From Alicyclobacillus sp. SP_1 (lineage in GTDB: Bacteria > Bacillota > Bacilli > Alicyclobacillales > Alicyclobacillaceae): a DNA stretch of 64,000 bases. Shown here one piece after another: positions 1 to 10,543 of this stretch (its first letter is position 1; the number at the start of each line of letters is the position of its first letter). The position numbers and the translations under genes were made by a program. The stretch lies in the NCBI RefSeq assembly GCF_024706985.1, contig NZ_JAMCCX010000105.1, positions 43,981-107,980 of the forward strand, given 5' to 3'. Below the pieces are notes generated by a model, which was given only the letters and a program-made list of their open reading frames with translations, was not told the DNA's origin and ran no database searches.

Positions 1-1
1 C

Positions 2-124
2 TCTAAAAAAGAGGCGGACTGGTGGCGTCCTGCGGTGCTTCAACGTATTTTGGCAGACTGTGCGGACAACCAGATAGTGTCAATGCATCACGTTCATGAA
101 TGGAAAGAACTGTGGATGGTTTGA
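2..124 (+). CDS. 3' end of an unidentified protein-coding gene (5' end outside window)
   Basis: Frame 2 is open from the window edge to a TGA at 122-124 and gives 40 residues rich in Trp, His and charged residues (it contains EADWWRPAVLQRILADCADN and ends KELWMV). Codon choice resembles the neighbouring genes, unlike the overlapping frames. I do not recognise the family. It would be the gene upstream of cggR, read in the same direction, with about 180 bp between its stop and the cggR promoter. It could be a chance open frame, since only 120 bp are visible. Confidence 0.4.
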   Translation, partial: SKKEADWWRPAVLQRILADCADNQIVSMHHVHEWKELWMV

Positions 125-302
125 CCGCGCGTCGATAACGACCAAAGACTTGGCGCAACGGTTTCGGTGTGGTGCGGCTGCCGCCTTTCATTTCAGTGGG
201 CAGACCAGAGTCTGCGAAGGCATTCGAGGGATATCCCGGTCGCCCAACTCCCGTAAAAATCTTGCCGAAGAGTTGCGGGACGGGAACGTGCGGTTTACAA
301 TA

Positions 303-331
303 TTGACATACAGCATCTTTGGCCTTATCGG
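303..331 (+). promoter_or_regulatory. Candidate sigma-A promoter of cggR-gapA
   Basis: A perfect -35 box TTGACA (303-308) is followed after 17 bp by a weak -10 region, TATCGG (326-331). The predicted start of transcription falls inside the repeat pair at 330-365, the arrangement expected for CggR repression. The -10 match is poor, so the exact start is uncertain. Confidence 0.5.
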
Positions 332-365
332 GACTAAATTTGACTACCAGGGACTAAATTCGTCC
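330..365 (+). promoter_or_regulatory. CggR operator (two direct repeats)
   Basis: Two direct repeats, GGGACTAAATTTGAC (330-344) and GGGACTAAATTCGTCC (350-365), lie 20 bp apart. This matches the known layout of the Bacillus subtilis CggR operator, two GGGAC half-sites each followed by a GTC/GAC-like arm. It sits 17 bp upstream of the cggR start codon and over the predicted transcription start, so CggR probably represses its own operon here, with release by fructose-1,6-bisphosphate as known for the family. Confidence 0.8.
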
Positions 366-381
366 CATAAGGAGGCGGCGC

Positions 382-2459
<2,078 letters not shown>

Positions 2460-2500
2460 CTGCCATTGAGTGGTTCGGGCAACCATCGGACAGACGAGAT

Positions 2501-2563
2501 GGGCCATGGAGTTCGAGAGTTGGTGGGCAAGCAGTTGCCCTCCCGCTCCCGGACACATGGCCC
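2501..2563. other. Nested stem-loop after gapA
   Basis: An outer inverted repeat, GGGCCATG (2501-2508) with CATGGCCC (2556-2563), encloses a second perfect hairpin, GGGCAA (2525-2530) with TTGCCC (2535-2540). No U-tract follows on the plus strand. It may end or stabilise gapA mRNA, or be part of a small structured RNA. The base pairing is visible; the role is inferred. Confidence 0.5.
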
Positions 2564-2605
2564 TTACGCCGATTTTAGGCCCTTGGCTTCGCTGGCTGCC
2601 TTGAC

Positions 2606-2654
2606 ACAAAAATGCGCTGTGCAGGCCCCGACACGGGTGAGGTCTGCACGGCGC
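2606..2654 (-). terminator. Rho-independent terminator of the MMPL gene
   Basis: On the minus strand an 11-position stem (GCGC and GTGCAG/CTGCAC arms, plus-strand positions 2614-2624 and 2644-2654, one mismatch), with a further CCCG/CGGG pair inside, is followed directly by ATTTTTG. It lies 20 bp beyond the stop codon of the MMPL transporter read in that direction. Confidence 0.65.
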
Positions 2655-2673
2655 CATGTGTGCTTTATGCCTG

Positions 2674-4959
2674 TCAGATAGACGTCTCGGACTCCATTTT
2701 GGCTTCGCTGGCGAATTCCGGAGCGGGGCTGGGCCAGAACGCGAAACGTCCTAAAATGGCCGTGATGGAAGGCACGAGAAATGGACGGACAATGAACGTG
2801 TCAATCAGCACGCCAAGTGCTGTCAGCAATCCGAATTGGACAAGAATTTGTATCGGCAATCCGGCAAGAACTGCAAATGTTCCGGCGAGAATGAGTCCGG
2901 CTGACGTGATGACGGCGCCAGTCCGATTGACGCCAATGGCAACGGCTTCCCTGAGAGGTTTCCGTCGTGCCTCTTGCCAGATGCGAGAAATCATGAAAAT
3001 GTTGTAGTCTTCTCCGAGGGCCACTAAGAAGACGAAGGCATAGAGCGGAATGGCTCCTTCCAATGCCGTCGCGTGCATGACGCCATGCAGGAGCAGCCAA
3101 CCAGTGCCAAGTGCCGCTAAATAGGAAAGACCCACGGTGACAATCAGATAGACCATCGCCACGATGGACCGTAGATAGGTCAGGAGGAGAAGCGCGATGA
3201 CTGCGATGACAATGGGGATGACGACTTTCGTGTCACGTGTGGTGTAATATCGCGTATCAAACTGCGTTGCTGTCTCGCCGCTGATATAAACGCTCGCTTT
3301 CGCATCGGGCACTCCCTCGTGACGTAGACTGTCGACCACCGCTTGACGCAAAGTTGGCAACGTATTCATGGCCGCGTTGGAGTAAGGGTTGCTTTTTTCG
3401 ACGACTGTGTATTGGTGAACTGTGTTGTTGACTTTTGAAGTCGCCGAACTTACGGTGCCAACGAAAGGCAATTTTTTGAGATCCCGCTCGACTTTCTCAG
3501 TCGACGTGCCCTCTGTGGTGACAATCTCGATTGGAGCGAGATCGCCCGCAGCATAGTGGGTTTCAATGAGATGAAAGCCCACTCGAGAGGGCATATTCTT
3601 GGGGAAGGAGTCCAGGAGATTGTACGTATAGTGAATTTGTGTGGCAAACGAACCTAGGATGAGCAAGACGACGACGGAGATGCCTGCAATGGTCCACGGA
3701 CGTCTCGCTACGAGCCGACCCATGCGTCCGCTACGAGCATTCCGGGCCTGTTTCTTCTGAAGTTTCTGCTCATATGGAAGCGCTGCCCGCTCTCCGCGTT
3801 TTTGCCGGCGCCGGGCTGTGCGAGCTGCTTCCATCTCTGGAGTGCGCGGCACAAACGGTACGAATGCCCGACGCCCAAGGATAGAGAGCAGAGCAGGCAC
3901 AAGGGTTAATCCGGCAATGGCCATCATAAAGATGGCGATACTGAAAGGTAAGGCGAAGCGATGGTCAGAACCGTATTTAGCAAACAGTAGCGTCAGTAGC
4001 GATACAACTACAGTCAAAGCACTCATCGCGATGGCACCGCCTGCTTGACCGACAGACTGATGCATGGCTCGTTTTGGGTCGGACTCGTTGTGTAAGGCTT
4101 CTCGGAAGCGCGCAACAAGAAACAGGCAGTAGTCGGTGCCTGCACCAAAGAGGAGAACCGTCATGATGGACACGCTTTGGGCACCCACTGTCAGCCACCC
4201 GAGTTTGGCGAGACCGCCTAAAATTGGAGAGATGACACCATATGCAAATCCCACGGAGATGAGCGGCACGAGAGCTAGCAGTGGTGAACGATAGAGCAAA
4301 ATGAGCAAAATCAGCACCAGCGAGACCGTCGCTGCGAGCAGAGTGATGTCTGCATTTTTAAACAAGCTCGTGGCATCGGTCGCAATGCCTACGGGGCCAG
4401 TGATACGAGCCTCCAATACTTGTCCGTGGCTGGCATCCGACGTCGCCTGAAACGGGTCGTCGCCAAAAATTTGTTCAACATCTTTATGGATGGCAGCAAC
4501 ATCTGTTTCGAGTGTGGCAGTACCTGCTTTGGAGTCGATAGAAATGGGGAACACGAGAGTCGTCTCATCTTTTGATTCGAGTTTGGCGACCACGGCTAGG
4601 GGCACATGCTGAAAATCCGGAACGGACGACTGCTCCGGTACGGGGTGGTCATGAAGATATCCAGAAAGTTTTTGGATTTTCTCCAAATCGGTTGTCTGAA
4701 GTCCTCCGGCGCGATAAAAGACAATCAGTGCAGGTGTTCCGGAGTTACTCGGAAAATATTTTTTTTGCATCTGTGCAGCGACCACGCTTGCAGCTCTGCT
4801 CGGCAATTCCGCAGCGTTGTTGTTTTCCTCTTTGGTGACGCTGGGCAATACGATGGAGAGAACGGCGGTGAGAACAATCCACAGTGCGAGGGTGACAAAT
4901 CGGCTGCGTCTGCCAGCCACCAAGCGCCCCCAGGCCGCAAAAAATCCAGAGTTCTCCAA
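2674..4959 (-). CDS. MMPL-family RND-type transporter
   Basis: About 761 residues with the RND/MMPL layout: one N-terminal transmembrane helix (about 20-40), a large extracytoplasmic domain (about 45-190), five helices, a cytoplasmic linker rich in basic residues near 380-430, a second extracytoplasmic domain and a final five-helix block. The motifs GAGTDYCLFLVARFREAL and GEDYNIFMISRIWQEA are the paired GxxxDYxxF signatures of MMPL proteins, whose Asp-Tyr residues relay protons. Such proteins export lipids, siderophores or drugs; the substrate is unknown here. A TTG at 4959 is chosen because AAGGAGG precedes it by 9 nt; an in-frame ATG at 5001 lies upstream of that ribosome binding site. An inverted repeat overlaps its promoter. 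Confidence 0.88.
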   Translation of the reverse strand: MENSGFFAAWGRLVAGRRSRFVTLALWIVLTAVLSIVLPSVTKEENNNAAELPSRAASVVAAQMQKKYFPSNSGTPALIVFYRAGGLQTTDLEKIQKLSGYLHDHPVPEQSSVPDFQHVPLAVVAKLESKDETTLVFPISIDSKAGTATLETDVAAIHKDVEQIFGDDPFQATSDASHGQVLEARITGPVGIATDATSLFKNADITLLAATVSLVLILLILLYRSPLLALVPLISVGFAYGVISPILGGLAKLGWLTVGAQSVSIMTVLLFGAGTDYCLFLVARFREALHNESDPKRAMHQSVGQAGGAIAMSALTVVVSLLTLLFAKYGSDHRFALPFSIAIFMMAIAGLTLVPALLSILGRRAFVPFVPRTPEMEAARTARRRQKRGERAALPYEQKLQKKQARNARSGRMGRLVARRPWTIAGISVVVLLILGSFATQIHYTYNLLDSFPKNMPSRVGFHLIETHYAAGDLAPIEIVTTEGTSTEKVERDLKKLPFVGTVSSATSKVNNTVHQYTVVEKSNPYSNAAMNTLPTLRQAVVDSLRHEGVPDAKASVYISGETATQFDTRYYTTRDTKVVIPIVIAVIALLLLTYLRSIVAMVYLIVTVGLSYLAALGTGWLLLHGVMHATALEGAIPLYAFVFLVALGEDYNIFMISRIWQEARRKPLREAVAIGVNRTGAVITSAGLILAGTFAVLAGLPIQILVQFGLLTALGVLIDTFIVRPFLVPSITAILGRFAFWPSPAPEFASEAKMESETSI

Positions 4960-5001
4960 AATAAGGTTCCTCCTTGATTGGGGGGCAGAACACAGCCACA
5001 C

Positions 5002-5036
5002 CCTAATTATTTATACCGTTAGGTTAATTTAATCAA
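5002..5036 (-). promoter_or_regulatory. Promoter of the MMPL gene with overlapping inverted repeat
   Basis: Read on the minus strand, TTGATT (5036-5031) and TAAATA (5013-5008) are separated by exactly 17 bp. An inverted repeat CCTAA-N12-TTAGG (5002-5023) covers the -10 box and part of the spacer, a typical repressor position for TetR or MarR family proteins. No regulator gene of those families lies beside it. Confidence 0.5.
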
Positions 5037-5363
5037 AAGTTTCATAGGTGTCAAGTGACTTGCCGATTGTCACGAAGTTGAGAATCCAGTGAGAAATGAA
5101 AATATTCCCGTTGAAACGGCAGGAGGCTCTATCCAAGGGGAACCGATTTTTATATAATCTACTAGTGTACGGTTCCGGTTGCGGGGTCTTCTAGTCCAAT
5201 CTCTCTATTATCTTAGGGTTCGCTGGTCGAACTGAGTGTAGTCCAGTCCTTTCCGTACAGAGCGAATATCCTGTTGGTCCGTCTCTTTCGTCAATGGACA
5301 CCCCCTTGCTCTTGACCACTAACCAATGGCTTTTCGACAAGAATCCGCGATGGAGTGTGAGGC
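5037..5363. other. Intergenic region between divergent MMPL and MFS genes
   Basis: No convincing gene. A good -10 hexamer TATAAT at 5153-5158 points toward the MFS gene but has no clear -35 at 16-18 bp; it would leave a leader of about 200 nt. I looked for a riboswitch or T-box in that leader and recognise none. Confidence 0.4.
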
Positions 5364-6641
5364 ATGTTTCAGGCAAAATGGCGATTATTGAAGAAACGGA
5401 ATTTTTCTTTGTTTTTTCTTGGTCAAAGCGCCTCTCAGTTTGGGTTGAGTTTCAACGTGTTGGCATTGCTGTGGTTGATGCGAACGCTTACGGGCGGCTT
5501 GCTCTCGTCCACACTGTTGATGGGGCTGGTACTGGTTGCAGACGCCATTCCGAGAATTATGTTATCGCCCTTTGCGGGTGTCTTGATTGACCGCTGGAAA
5601 AAGCGTGAAGTCATGCGTATTGCCGATGCGGCGCGAATGGTTCTGCTGGTTGTGTTAGCCGCACTCATTTTTGCGCACGTCGTCATGATTTGGGAAGTAC
5701 TTGCGATTGCTTTGCTCCAGTCGGTCTTCTCGACCTTTTTTAGCCCGTCTGATGCGGTACTTCGGACTCGTTTAGTCGAACAAGACGATTTGCTCGAGGC
5801 AAATTCCATCATCCAGACCGGGAAGACGGCCATGGGTGTTGCAGGGCCAGCTGTCGGCGGTCTGCTGATAGGTTTTGCGGGTCTTGGCTACGCATTTTCT
5901 GTGGGTGCCATCACATATCTCATTTCCTTCGTCGCTCTGACGATGATGCAGGTGGATGAGCCAGACCTCGTCAAAAGACCTCTTGAAGTGCACAGCTTTT
6001 TTCAAGACTTGCGTGGTGGCTTTGAAGTGTTTCAAACAGTTCGCTATGCAAAAATCTTCACACCGTTTCTCATGCTCTTTAACTTTCCAATGGCCGCACT
6101 TGACCTTCTGCTCGTCCAGTATGTAGCCATTCATCTTCACTATCAGACATCTACGGGTGCGACCATGGTAGGTCTCATCAATGCTTCGCTGGCGGTTGGG
6201 GAAGTGATTGGCGGACTGTTAGTCTCCACAGTGGCGGCCAAGATTCGCCGGGAGTTGTTATTTGTATACTGCACTTCGATTGCGGCTCTGATGATTCTAT
6301 TCACCGGATTTACTGACAATATTCCACTCATCTGTGTTTGGTTTTTCTTCGGTGGCTTCTTCATGGTGATGGTCAATGTGGCGTTTTTTACAGGCATCCA
6401 ACAGGCGGTGCCAGGACCGCAACTTGGGCGCACCTTCGCTTTGTTGCAAACGGCCTTTAATGGTATGACACCTGTTTCTCAGTTGGTCTTTGGCGGTCTC
6501 GCAGCCGTCATTCCGATTGGATTGTTGTTCAGTCTGCTCGGTGCTATCGGCTTTGTCGCAGGCTTTAGCCCCATCTTCCATCCCTTTGTTCGGCGCGGCG
6601 AACTTGCAGAGAAACCCGCAGAACAAGTAGAGTCGGCTTGA
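5364..6641 (+). CDS. MFS efflux transporter (DHA3-like)
   Basis: A 425-residue membrane protein with about 12 hydrophobic segments. The first loop motif [20 protein letters not shown] is the MFS signature G-x3-D-R-x-x-R/K between helices 2 and 3, and [16 protein letters not shown] at the N terminus is typical of the macrolide/multidrug exporters of the DHA3 group. Substrate not predictable. The ATG at 5364 follows a GGAG-N-GTGAGG stretch. The acyl-CoA dehydrogenase starts 22 bp after its stop, so the two probably form one transcript. Confidence 0.85.
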   Translation: MFQAKWRLLKKRNFSLFFLGQSASQFGLSFNVLALLWLMRTLTGGLLSSTLLMGLVLVADAIPRIMLSPFAGVLIDRWKKREVMRIADAARMVLLVVLAALIFAHVVMIWEVLAIALLQSVFSTFFSPSDAVLRTRLVEQDDLLEANSIIQTGKTAMGVAGPAVGGLLIGFAGLGYAFSVGAITYLISFVALTMMQVDEPDLVKRPLEVHSFFQDLRGGFEVFQTVRYAKIFTPFLMLFNFPMAALDLLLVQYVAIHLHYQTSTGATMVGLINASLAVGEVIGGLLVSTVAAKIRRELLFVYCTSIAALMILFTGFTDNIPLICVWFFFGGFFMVMVNVAFFTGIQQAVPGPQLGRTFALLQTAFNGMTPVSQLVFGGLAAVIPIGLLFSLLGAIGFVAGFSPIFHPFVRRGELAEKPAEQVESA

Positions 6642-6663
6642 GTCTGCGAGAGGAGAGAGCGAA

Positions 6664-7869
6664 TTGGATTTTTCTTATTCTGAAAAAACGAGCATGTGGT
6701 TAGACAAATTGAAAGCATTTATGGCGGAAGTCGTCTTGCCGAATGAGTCTACGTATTATCAGCAGCTGAAGTCGGCGGATAGCCGGTTTACCATTCCGCC
6801 TATCATGGAGGAAATGAAGGCCCTTGCAAGAGCTGAAGGTTTGTGGAACTTGTTTTTGCCAGATGAGCGGTTTGGTGCAGGATTGACCAATGTTGAATAC
6901 GCGCCGCTCTGTGAAGAGATGGGGCGTTCCGAAATCGCTCCCGAAGTGTTCAATTGCAGTGCGCCCGATACAGGGAATATGGAAGTACTCGCTCTGTATG
7001 GGACACGTGAGCAGCAAGAACAGTGGCTGCGGCCACTTTTGGCTGGGGAGATACGGTCGTGCTTTGCGATGACTGAACCGGGAGTTGCATCTTCGGACGC
7101 AACCAATATCGAGGCCAGTATTGTCCGCGATGGCGACGAATACGTCATCAACGCACACAAGTGGTGGTCTTCTGGGGCTTTGGACCCGCGTTGCAAGGTG
7201 GCAATTTTGATGGGAAAGACGAATCCAGAGGCTCCTCGCTATGAACAGCAGTCGATGGTTTTGGTGCCCCTCGACGCGCCGGGTGTTCATGTGAAAAGAA
7301 TGCTGTCGGTCTTCGGCTATGACGATGCTCCACACGGTCATGGGGAGGTGACATTCAACCATGTGCGAGTCCCACTGAATTCGATGATTTGGGCGGAGGG
7401 TAAAGGATTTGCTATTGCTCAGGGCAGGCTTGGTCCAGGGCGCATCCATCACTGCATGCGTTTGGTGGGTGCCGCCGAACGTGCGCTGGACTACATGTGT
7501 GAACGGGCTAAGGCGCGTGTAGCGTTTGGGCATCCTTTGGCACATCAGGGAGTCATTCAGAGCTATATTGCCGATTCGCGGATGGACATTGAACAGGCTC
7601 GCCTGCTTGTTCAAAAGGCTGCCTATCGGATGGATACTGTTGGCAACAAGGGGGCACAGTTAGAGATTGCCATGATTAAAGTCGTGGCGCCGAATATGGC
7701 GCTTCGGGTTATTGACCGTGCTATTCAAGTACACGGTGGAGCGGGCGTGAGCGAGGATTTCCCGCTTGCTAAAATGTGGGCTAACGCGCGGACATTGCGT
7801 TTGGCAGACGGGCCGGACGAAGTGCATCGCCGTGCGGTAGCGAGGATAGAATTGCAGCGAGAAGTGTAA
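6664..7869 (+). CDS. Acyl-CoA dehydrogenase family protein
   Basis: A 401-residue FAD enzyme of the acyl-CoA dehydrogenase superfamily, ACAD10/11-like subgroup. Visible signatures are the FAD/substrate motif [16 protein letters not shown] (about 135-150), the linker HKWWSSGA, and the C-terminal block [20 protein letters not shown] followed by LADGPDEVH. It would form a trans-2 double bond in an acyl-CoA ester, passing electrons to ETF; chain length is not predictable. The TTG at 6664 is supported by GAGGAGAG 7 nt upstream. Pairing with a transporter suggests uptake or export coupled to acid catabolism, but this is inference. Confidence 0.88.
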   Translation: MDFSYSEKTSMWLDKLKAFMAEVVLPNESTYYQQLKSADSRFTIPPIMEEMKALARAEGLWNLFLPDERFGAGLTNVEYAPLCEEMGRSEIAPEVFNCSAPDTGNMEVLALYGTREQQEQWLRPLLAGEIRSCFAMTEPGVASSDATNIEASIVRDGDEYVINAHKWWSSGALDPRCKVAILMGKTNPEAPRYEQQSMVLVPLDAPGVHVKRMLSVFGYDDAPHGHGEVTFNHVRVPLNSMIWAEGKGFAIAQGRLGPGRIHHCMRLVGAAERALDYMCERAKARVAFGHPLAHQGVIQSYIADSRMDIEQARLLVQKAAYRMDTVGNKGAQLEIAMIKVVAPNMALRVIDRAIQVHGGAGVSEDFPLAKMWANARTLRLADGPDEVHRRAVARIELQREV

Positions 7870-7881
7870 TGTAAGCCCCCG

Positions 7882-7922
7882 GGTGCAAAACAGGCGACAC
7901 TGGCCGCACCCCTGTTTGCACC
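7882..7922. other. Long stem-loop between convergent genes
   Basis: GGTGCAAAACAGG (7882-7894) pairs with CCTGTTTGCACC (7911-7922), a 12-bp stem with one bulged A. It sits between the acyl-CoA dehydrogenase and the convergent aldo/keto reductase. No U-tract on either side; probably a bidirectional terminator or mRNA 3'-end stabiliser. Confidence 0.55.
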
Positions 7923-7972
7923 ATAGAAGGGCTACCACAATACGTGCTATCGAGTGCATGGTTTATCCGTGC

Positions 7973-8950
7973 TTACCAAGAATAAGCTTCAGGCGCTGGT
8001 TTGCCGGGTCCTGGGAAAATTTCGTGTAGGCGGCCCATGACCTCCTCTGACAAATGAACGTCCAGCACATGAAGCGAGTCCTCCAACTGTTGCAAGGTGC
8101 GAGGGCCGATAATCGGGGCCGTTACAGCTGGATGTTTGAGCACGAATGCAAGGGCTACAACATCTTGCGGTTCTCCGAGTTCTTGGCACAGGGCGGCAAA
8201 AGCCTCCAACTGCGTACGGTGTTTCTCCAACGACTGAGTCGCGCGCGCACTGCGACTACCGGTCTTCGTCAGCGCATTTCTCCCGAGCAGACCGCCAGCG
8301 AGTGGACTCCAGGGAATGACGCCAATGCCGAGAGATTCGGATGCAGGAAGTACTTCCAATTCGGGTTCTCTGCACAGCAGATTGTACATGTGCTGCTCGG
8401 ATACAAGCCCCAAAAAATGCCGCTCCTTTGCAGCAGCTTGCGCTACGGCGAGATGCCATCCGGCAAAGTTGCTGGAACCCACGTAACCGACTTTACCTTG
8501 CTGAACGGCCAGTTCAAAAGCACCCCAAAGCTCGTCCCAGGTGCAATTTCGGTCAATGTGGTGCATTTGATAGAGTTCAACATGGTCCGTCTGAAGTCGC
8601 TTCAAAGAACTCTCGAGATGGCGGCGGATTTTATACGCCGAGAGACCGGGGCCCTCATTGGGACCATCGAGCGGATTGTCCATCACATTGTAGACTTTGG
8701 TGGCCAAGACAACTCGTTCCCGCCGTCCGCCTCCCTGTGCGAACCAACGACCGATAATTTCTTCGGTCCGGCCGCGATGTCCCTGACCGCCATAGACGTT
8801 TGCAGTGTCAAAAAAGTTGATGCCCGCATCGAGTGCCGCGTCCATCATGCGAAAGGACTCTTTTTCGTCGGTTTCAGGGCCAAAGTTCATCGTGCCAAGG
8901 CAGAGTCGACTGACTTTGAGCCCAGTTCTCCCCAATTTCGTGAACTCCAT
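7973..8950 (-). CDS. Aldo/keto reductase
   Basis: A 325-residue NADPH-dependent oxidoreductase of the AKR superfamily (TIM barrel). The catalytic tetrad is readable: Asp and Tyr in FFDTANVYGG, Lys in VVLATKVYN, His in ELYQMHHID. C-terminal GPRTLQQLEDSL is the cofactor-binding end. Overall it resembles the YghZ/IolS/Tas-like bacterial group that reduces small aldehydes. The ATG at 8950 follows AAGAGGTGG. It is single-gene, transcribed toward the acyl-CoA dehydrogenase; physiological substrate unknown. Confidence 0.92.
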   Translation of the reverse strand: MEFTKLGRTGLKVSRLCLGTMNFGPETDEKESFRMMDAALDAGINFFDTANVYGGQGHRGRTEEIIGRWFAQGGGRRERVVLATKVYNVMDNPLDGPNEGPGLSAYKIRRHLESSLKRLQTDHVELYQMHHIDRNCTWDELWGAFELAVQQGKVGYVGSSNFAGWHLAVAQAAAKERHFLGLVSEQHMYNLLCREPELEVLPASESLGIGVIPWSPLAGGLLGRNALTKTGSRSARATQSLEKHRTQLEAFAALCQELGEPQDVVALAFVLKHPAVTAPIIGPRTLQQLEDSLHVLDVHLSEEVMGRLHEIFPGPGKPAPEAYSW

Positions 8951-9067
8951 TTCGCCACCTCTTTCAAAGTTTCTGCAATCTCTATTCTAGTCCTTTTCTG
9001 TCAGACTTACGAATTCATCGGTTGCATGGGCGTTTTGTCCGAGAATCGTAAGCTCATTAAAGGAGCG

Positions 9068-9095
9068 ACGGACGCTGCCCGTGGGCGGCGTCCGT
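9068..9095 (-). terminator. Stem-loop terminator of purA
   Basis: ACGGACGC (9068-9075) pairs perfectly with GCGTCCGT (9088-9095), with an additional GCCC/GGGC inside, giving an almost closed 12-bp hairpin. On the minus strand, 43 bp after the purA stop, it is followed by CGCTCCTTTAA, only a weak U-tract. Confidence 0.55.
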
Positions 9096-9138
9096 TCGTA
9101 TCGTGAGCCTGCAGGGCCCGTTGACGTTCGTCTTTGGA

Positions 9139-10404
9139 TTACGAATGGGTGTGGACGATGGTCTGGTCCCGATTCGGACCCACAGACAGGTACGTGATGG
9201 CCACACCGACGAGTTGTTCGACGGCCAGAACAAAGTTTTGCGCGGCGATGGGTAATTCTTCGAACGTTCTACAACCGGAGAGGTCGTCAGAAAATCCGGG
9301 GAAGTACTCATACACCGGGGTTGCTTGTTCTAAGGCGTAAGTTGGCAGCGGCAAACGGTGCTGTTCTCCGTTCCAGTCGTACGCTGTGCAGACACCAATT
9401 TGGTCGAGTCCCGTGAGAATGTCCAACTTCATCATGGCCAACTCCGTATATCCATTTAGCCAAGCACCGTATCGCAACGTAGGGATGTCGAGCCATCCGC
9501 ACGTACGCTGTCGCCCGGTAGTTGCTCCGAATTCTTCGCCACGTTCTTGGAGATAAGCTCCAATGTCATCGTTTAACAAGGTTGGAAAAGGCCCAGCGCC
9601 GACGGCCGTCGCATACGCCTTGGTGATTCCTGTAACACGACCGACAGAAGTGGGTGAGATGCCAGCACCAGCAAAAATACCGCCCGTGATCGGTGACGAC
9701 GAGGTGACGTACGGATAAACACCCCAGTCGAGGTCACGCATAATACCCAGCTGTCCTTCGAGTAGAACATGTTTGTCCTCTTCGACGGCTTGCATCAGAA
9801 GCGGCAAAGTGTCTTGCACGTAGGGAAGAAGAATTTCGCGCGCTTCAAGCAATTCGTCCCAAACATCCGAAAAGGTTCCGTAGGATTGAAGTGCCGGAAT
9901 GCGCTCCATCTTTGCAGCAAAGGCCGATTCCAAGCGGTCCCGAAAACGTCCCAAATCGACCATTTCTCCAATTTGAATGCCGAAGCGACCGACTTTATCT
10001 TGGTAGGCTGGACCAATGCCTTGCAGGGTGGTTCCGACTTTTTTCTGGCGACGTTCTTCTTCGTATGCATCCTGCCATATATGGTACGGAAGCACCAAAT
10101 GAGCGCGTTCAGAGATGACCAACTGTTTGGTCGATATTCCTTTCTCCTCCAACTGTCGTAGTTCTCGTACGAGGTTAGCGGGATGAATGACCACACCTGT
10201 GCCGAGCACGCAGACTGTGTGAGGATGGAAAATGCCCGATGGAACAAGGTGTAAAGCGAATTTTCCGAACTCGTTGACAATCGTGTGCCCTGCGTTGCCG
10301 CCGCCTTGGTAGCGGACGACAATATCTGCCTTTGCGGCAAAGTAGTCGACCATTTTTCCTTTGCCTTCATCACCGTATTGTGCGCCGACGACTGCATGAA
10401 TCAA
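9139..10404 (-). CDS. purA: Adenylosuccinate synthetase
   Basis: A 421-residue enzyme that joins IMP and aspartate with GTP to give adenylosuccinate, the first step from IMP to AMP. The N terminus AVVGAQYGDEGKGKMVDYFA holds the P-loop-like GDEGKGK and the catalytic Asp; GNAGHTIV follows with the catalytic His. Length is close to the usual 425-430. The start is TTG at 10404, eight bases after a GGAGG. It is monocistronic and divergent from a LysR-family operon, sharing a 139-bp intergenic region with a LysR-type palindrome. Confidence 0.96.
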   Translation of the reverse strand: MIHAVVGAQYGDEGKGKMVDYFAAKADIVVRYQGGGNAGHTIVNEFGKFALHLVPSGIFHPHTVCVLGTGVVIHPANLVRELRQLEEKGISTKQLVISERAHLVLPYHIWQDAYEEERRQKKVGTTLQGIGPAYQDKVGRFGIQIGEMVDLGRFRDRLESAFAAKMERIPALQSYGTFSDVWDELLEAREILLPYVQDTLPLLMQAVEEDKHVLLEGQLGIMRDLDWGVYPYVTSSSPITGGIFAGAGISPTSVGRVTGITKAYATAVGAGPFPTLLNDDIGAYLQERGEEFGATTGRQRTCGWLDIPTLRYGAWLNGYTELAMMKLDILTGLDQIGVCTAYDWNGEQHRLPLPTYALEQATPVYEYFPGFSDDLSGCRTFEELPIAAQNFVLAVEQLVGVAITYLSVGPNRDQTIVHTHS

Positions 10405-10473
10405 TCCGCGTCCCTCCTTCGTATATCCACGCTCAGTGTATGCAGTTGCGGCCTATGTGTAAAATGAATTTAT

Positions 10474-10490
10474 TGTATAATTACTATACA
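10474..10490. promoter_or_regulatory. Palindrome in the purA/lysR divergent promoter region
   Basis: TGTATA-AATTAC-type core: TGTATA (10474-10479), five-base spacer, TATACA (10485-10490). It fits the T-N11-A pattern of LysR-family sites. A TATAAT (10476-10481) is embedded in it for the rightward gene, and on the minus strand TTCAAT-16-TACAAT could serve purA. Likely the autoregulatory site of the adjacent LysR regulator; whether purA is affected is unknown. Confidence 0.5.
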
Positions 10491-10543
10491 TGAATTGAAT
10501 AAAGGGTACGCGTCTAGACGATGCGGAACTTGGGGGACAGGCC

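Noticed and set aside
5191..5376. 61-codon minus-strand frame in the MMPL/MFS intergenic region
   Set aside because: No ribosome binding site or motif; overlaps the MFS translation start.
6700..7614. 304-codon minus-strand frame opposite the acyl-CoA dehydrogenase
   Set aside because: Antisense to a well-supported gene; no ribosome binding site or known motif.
8054..9106. 350-codon plus-strand frame opposite the aldo/keto reductase
   Set aside because: Antisense to a gene with full AKR motifs; composition is that of a reverse shadow.
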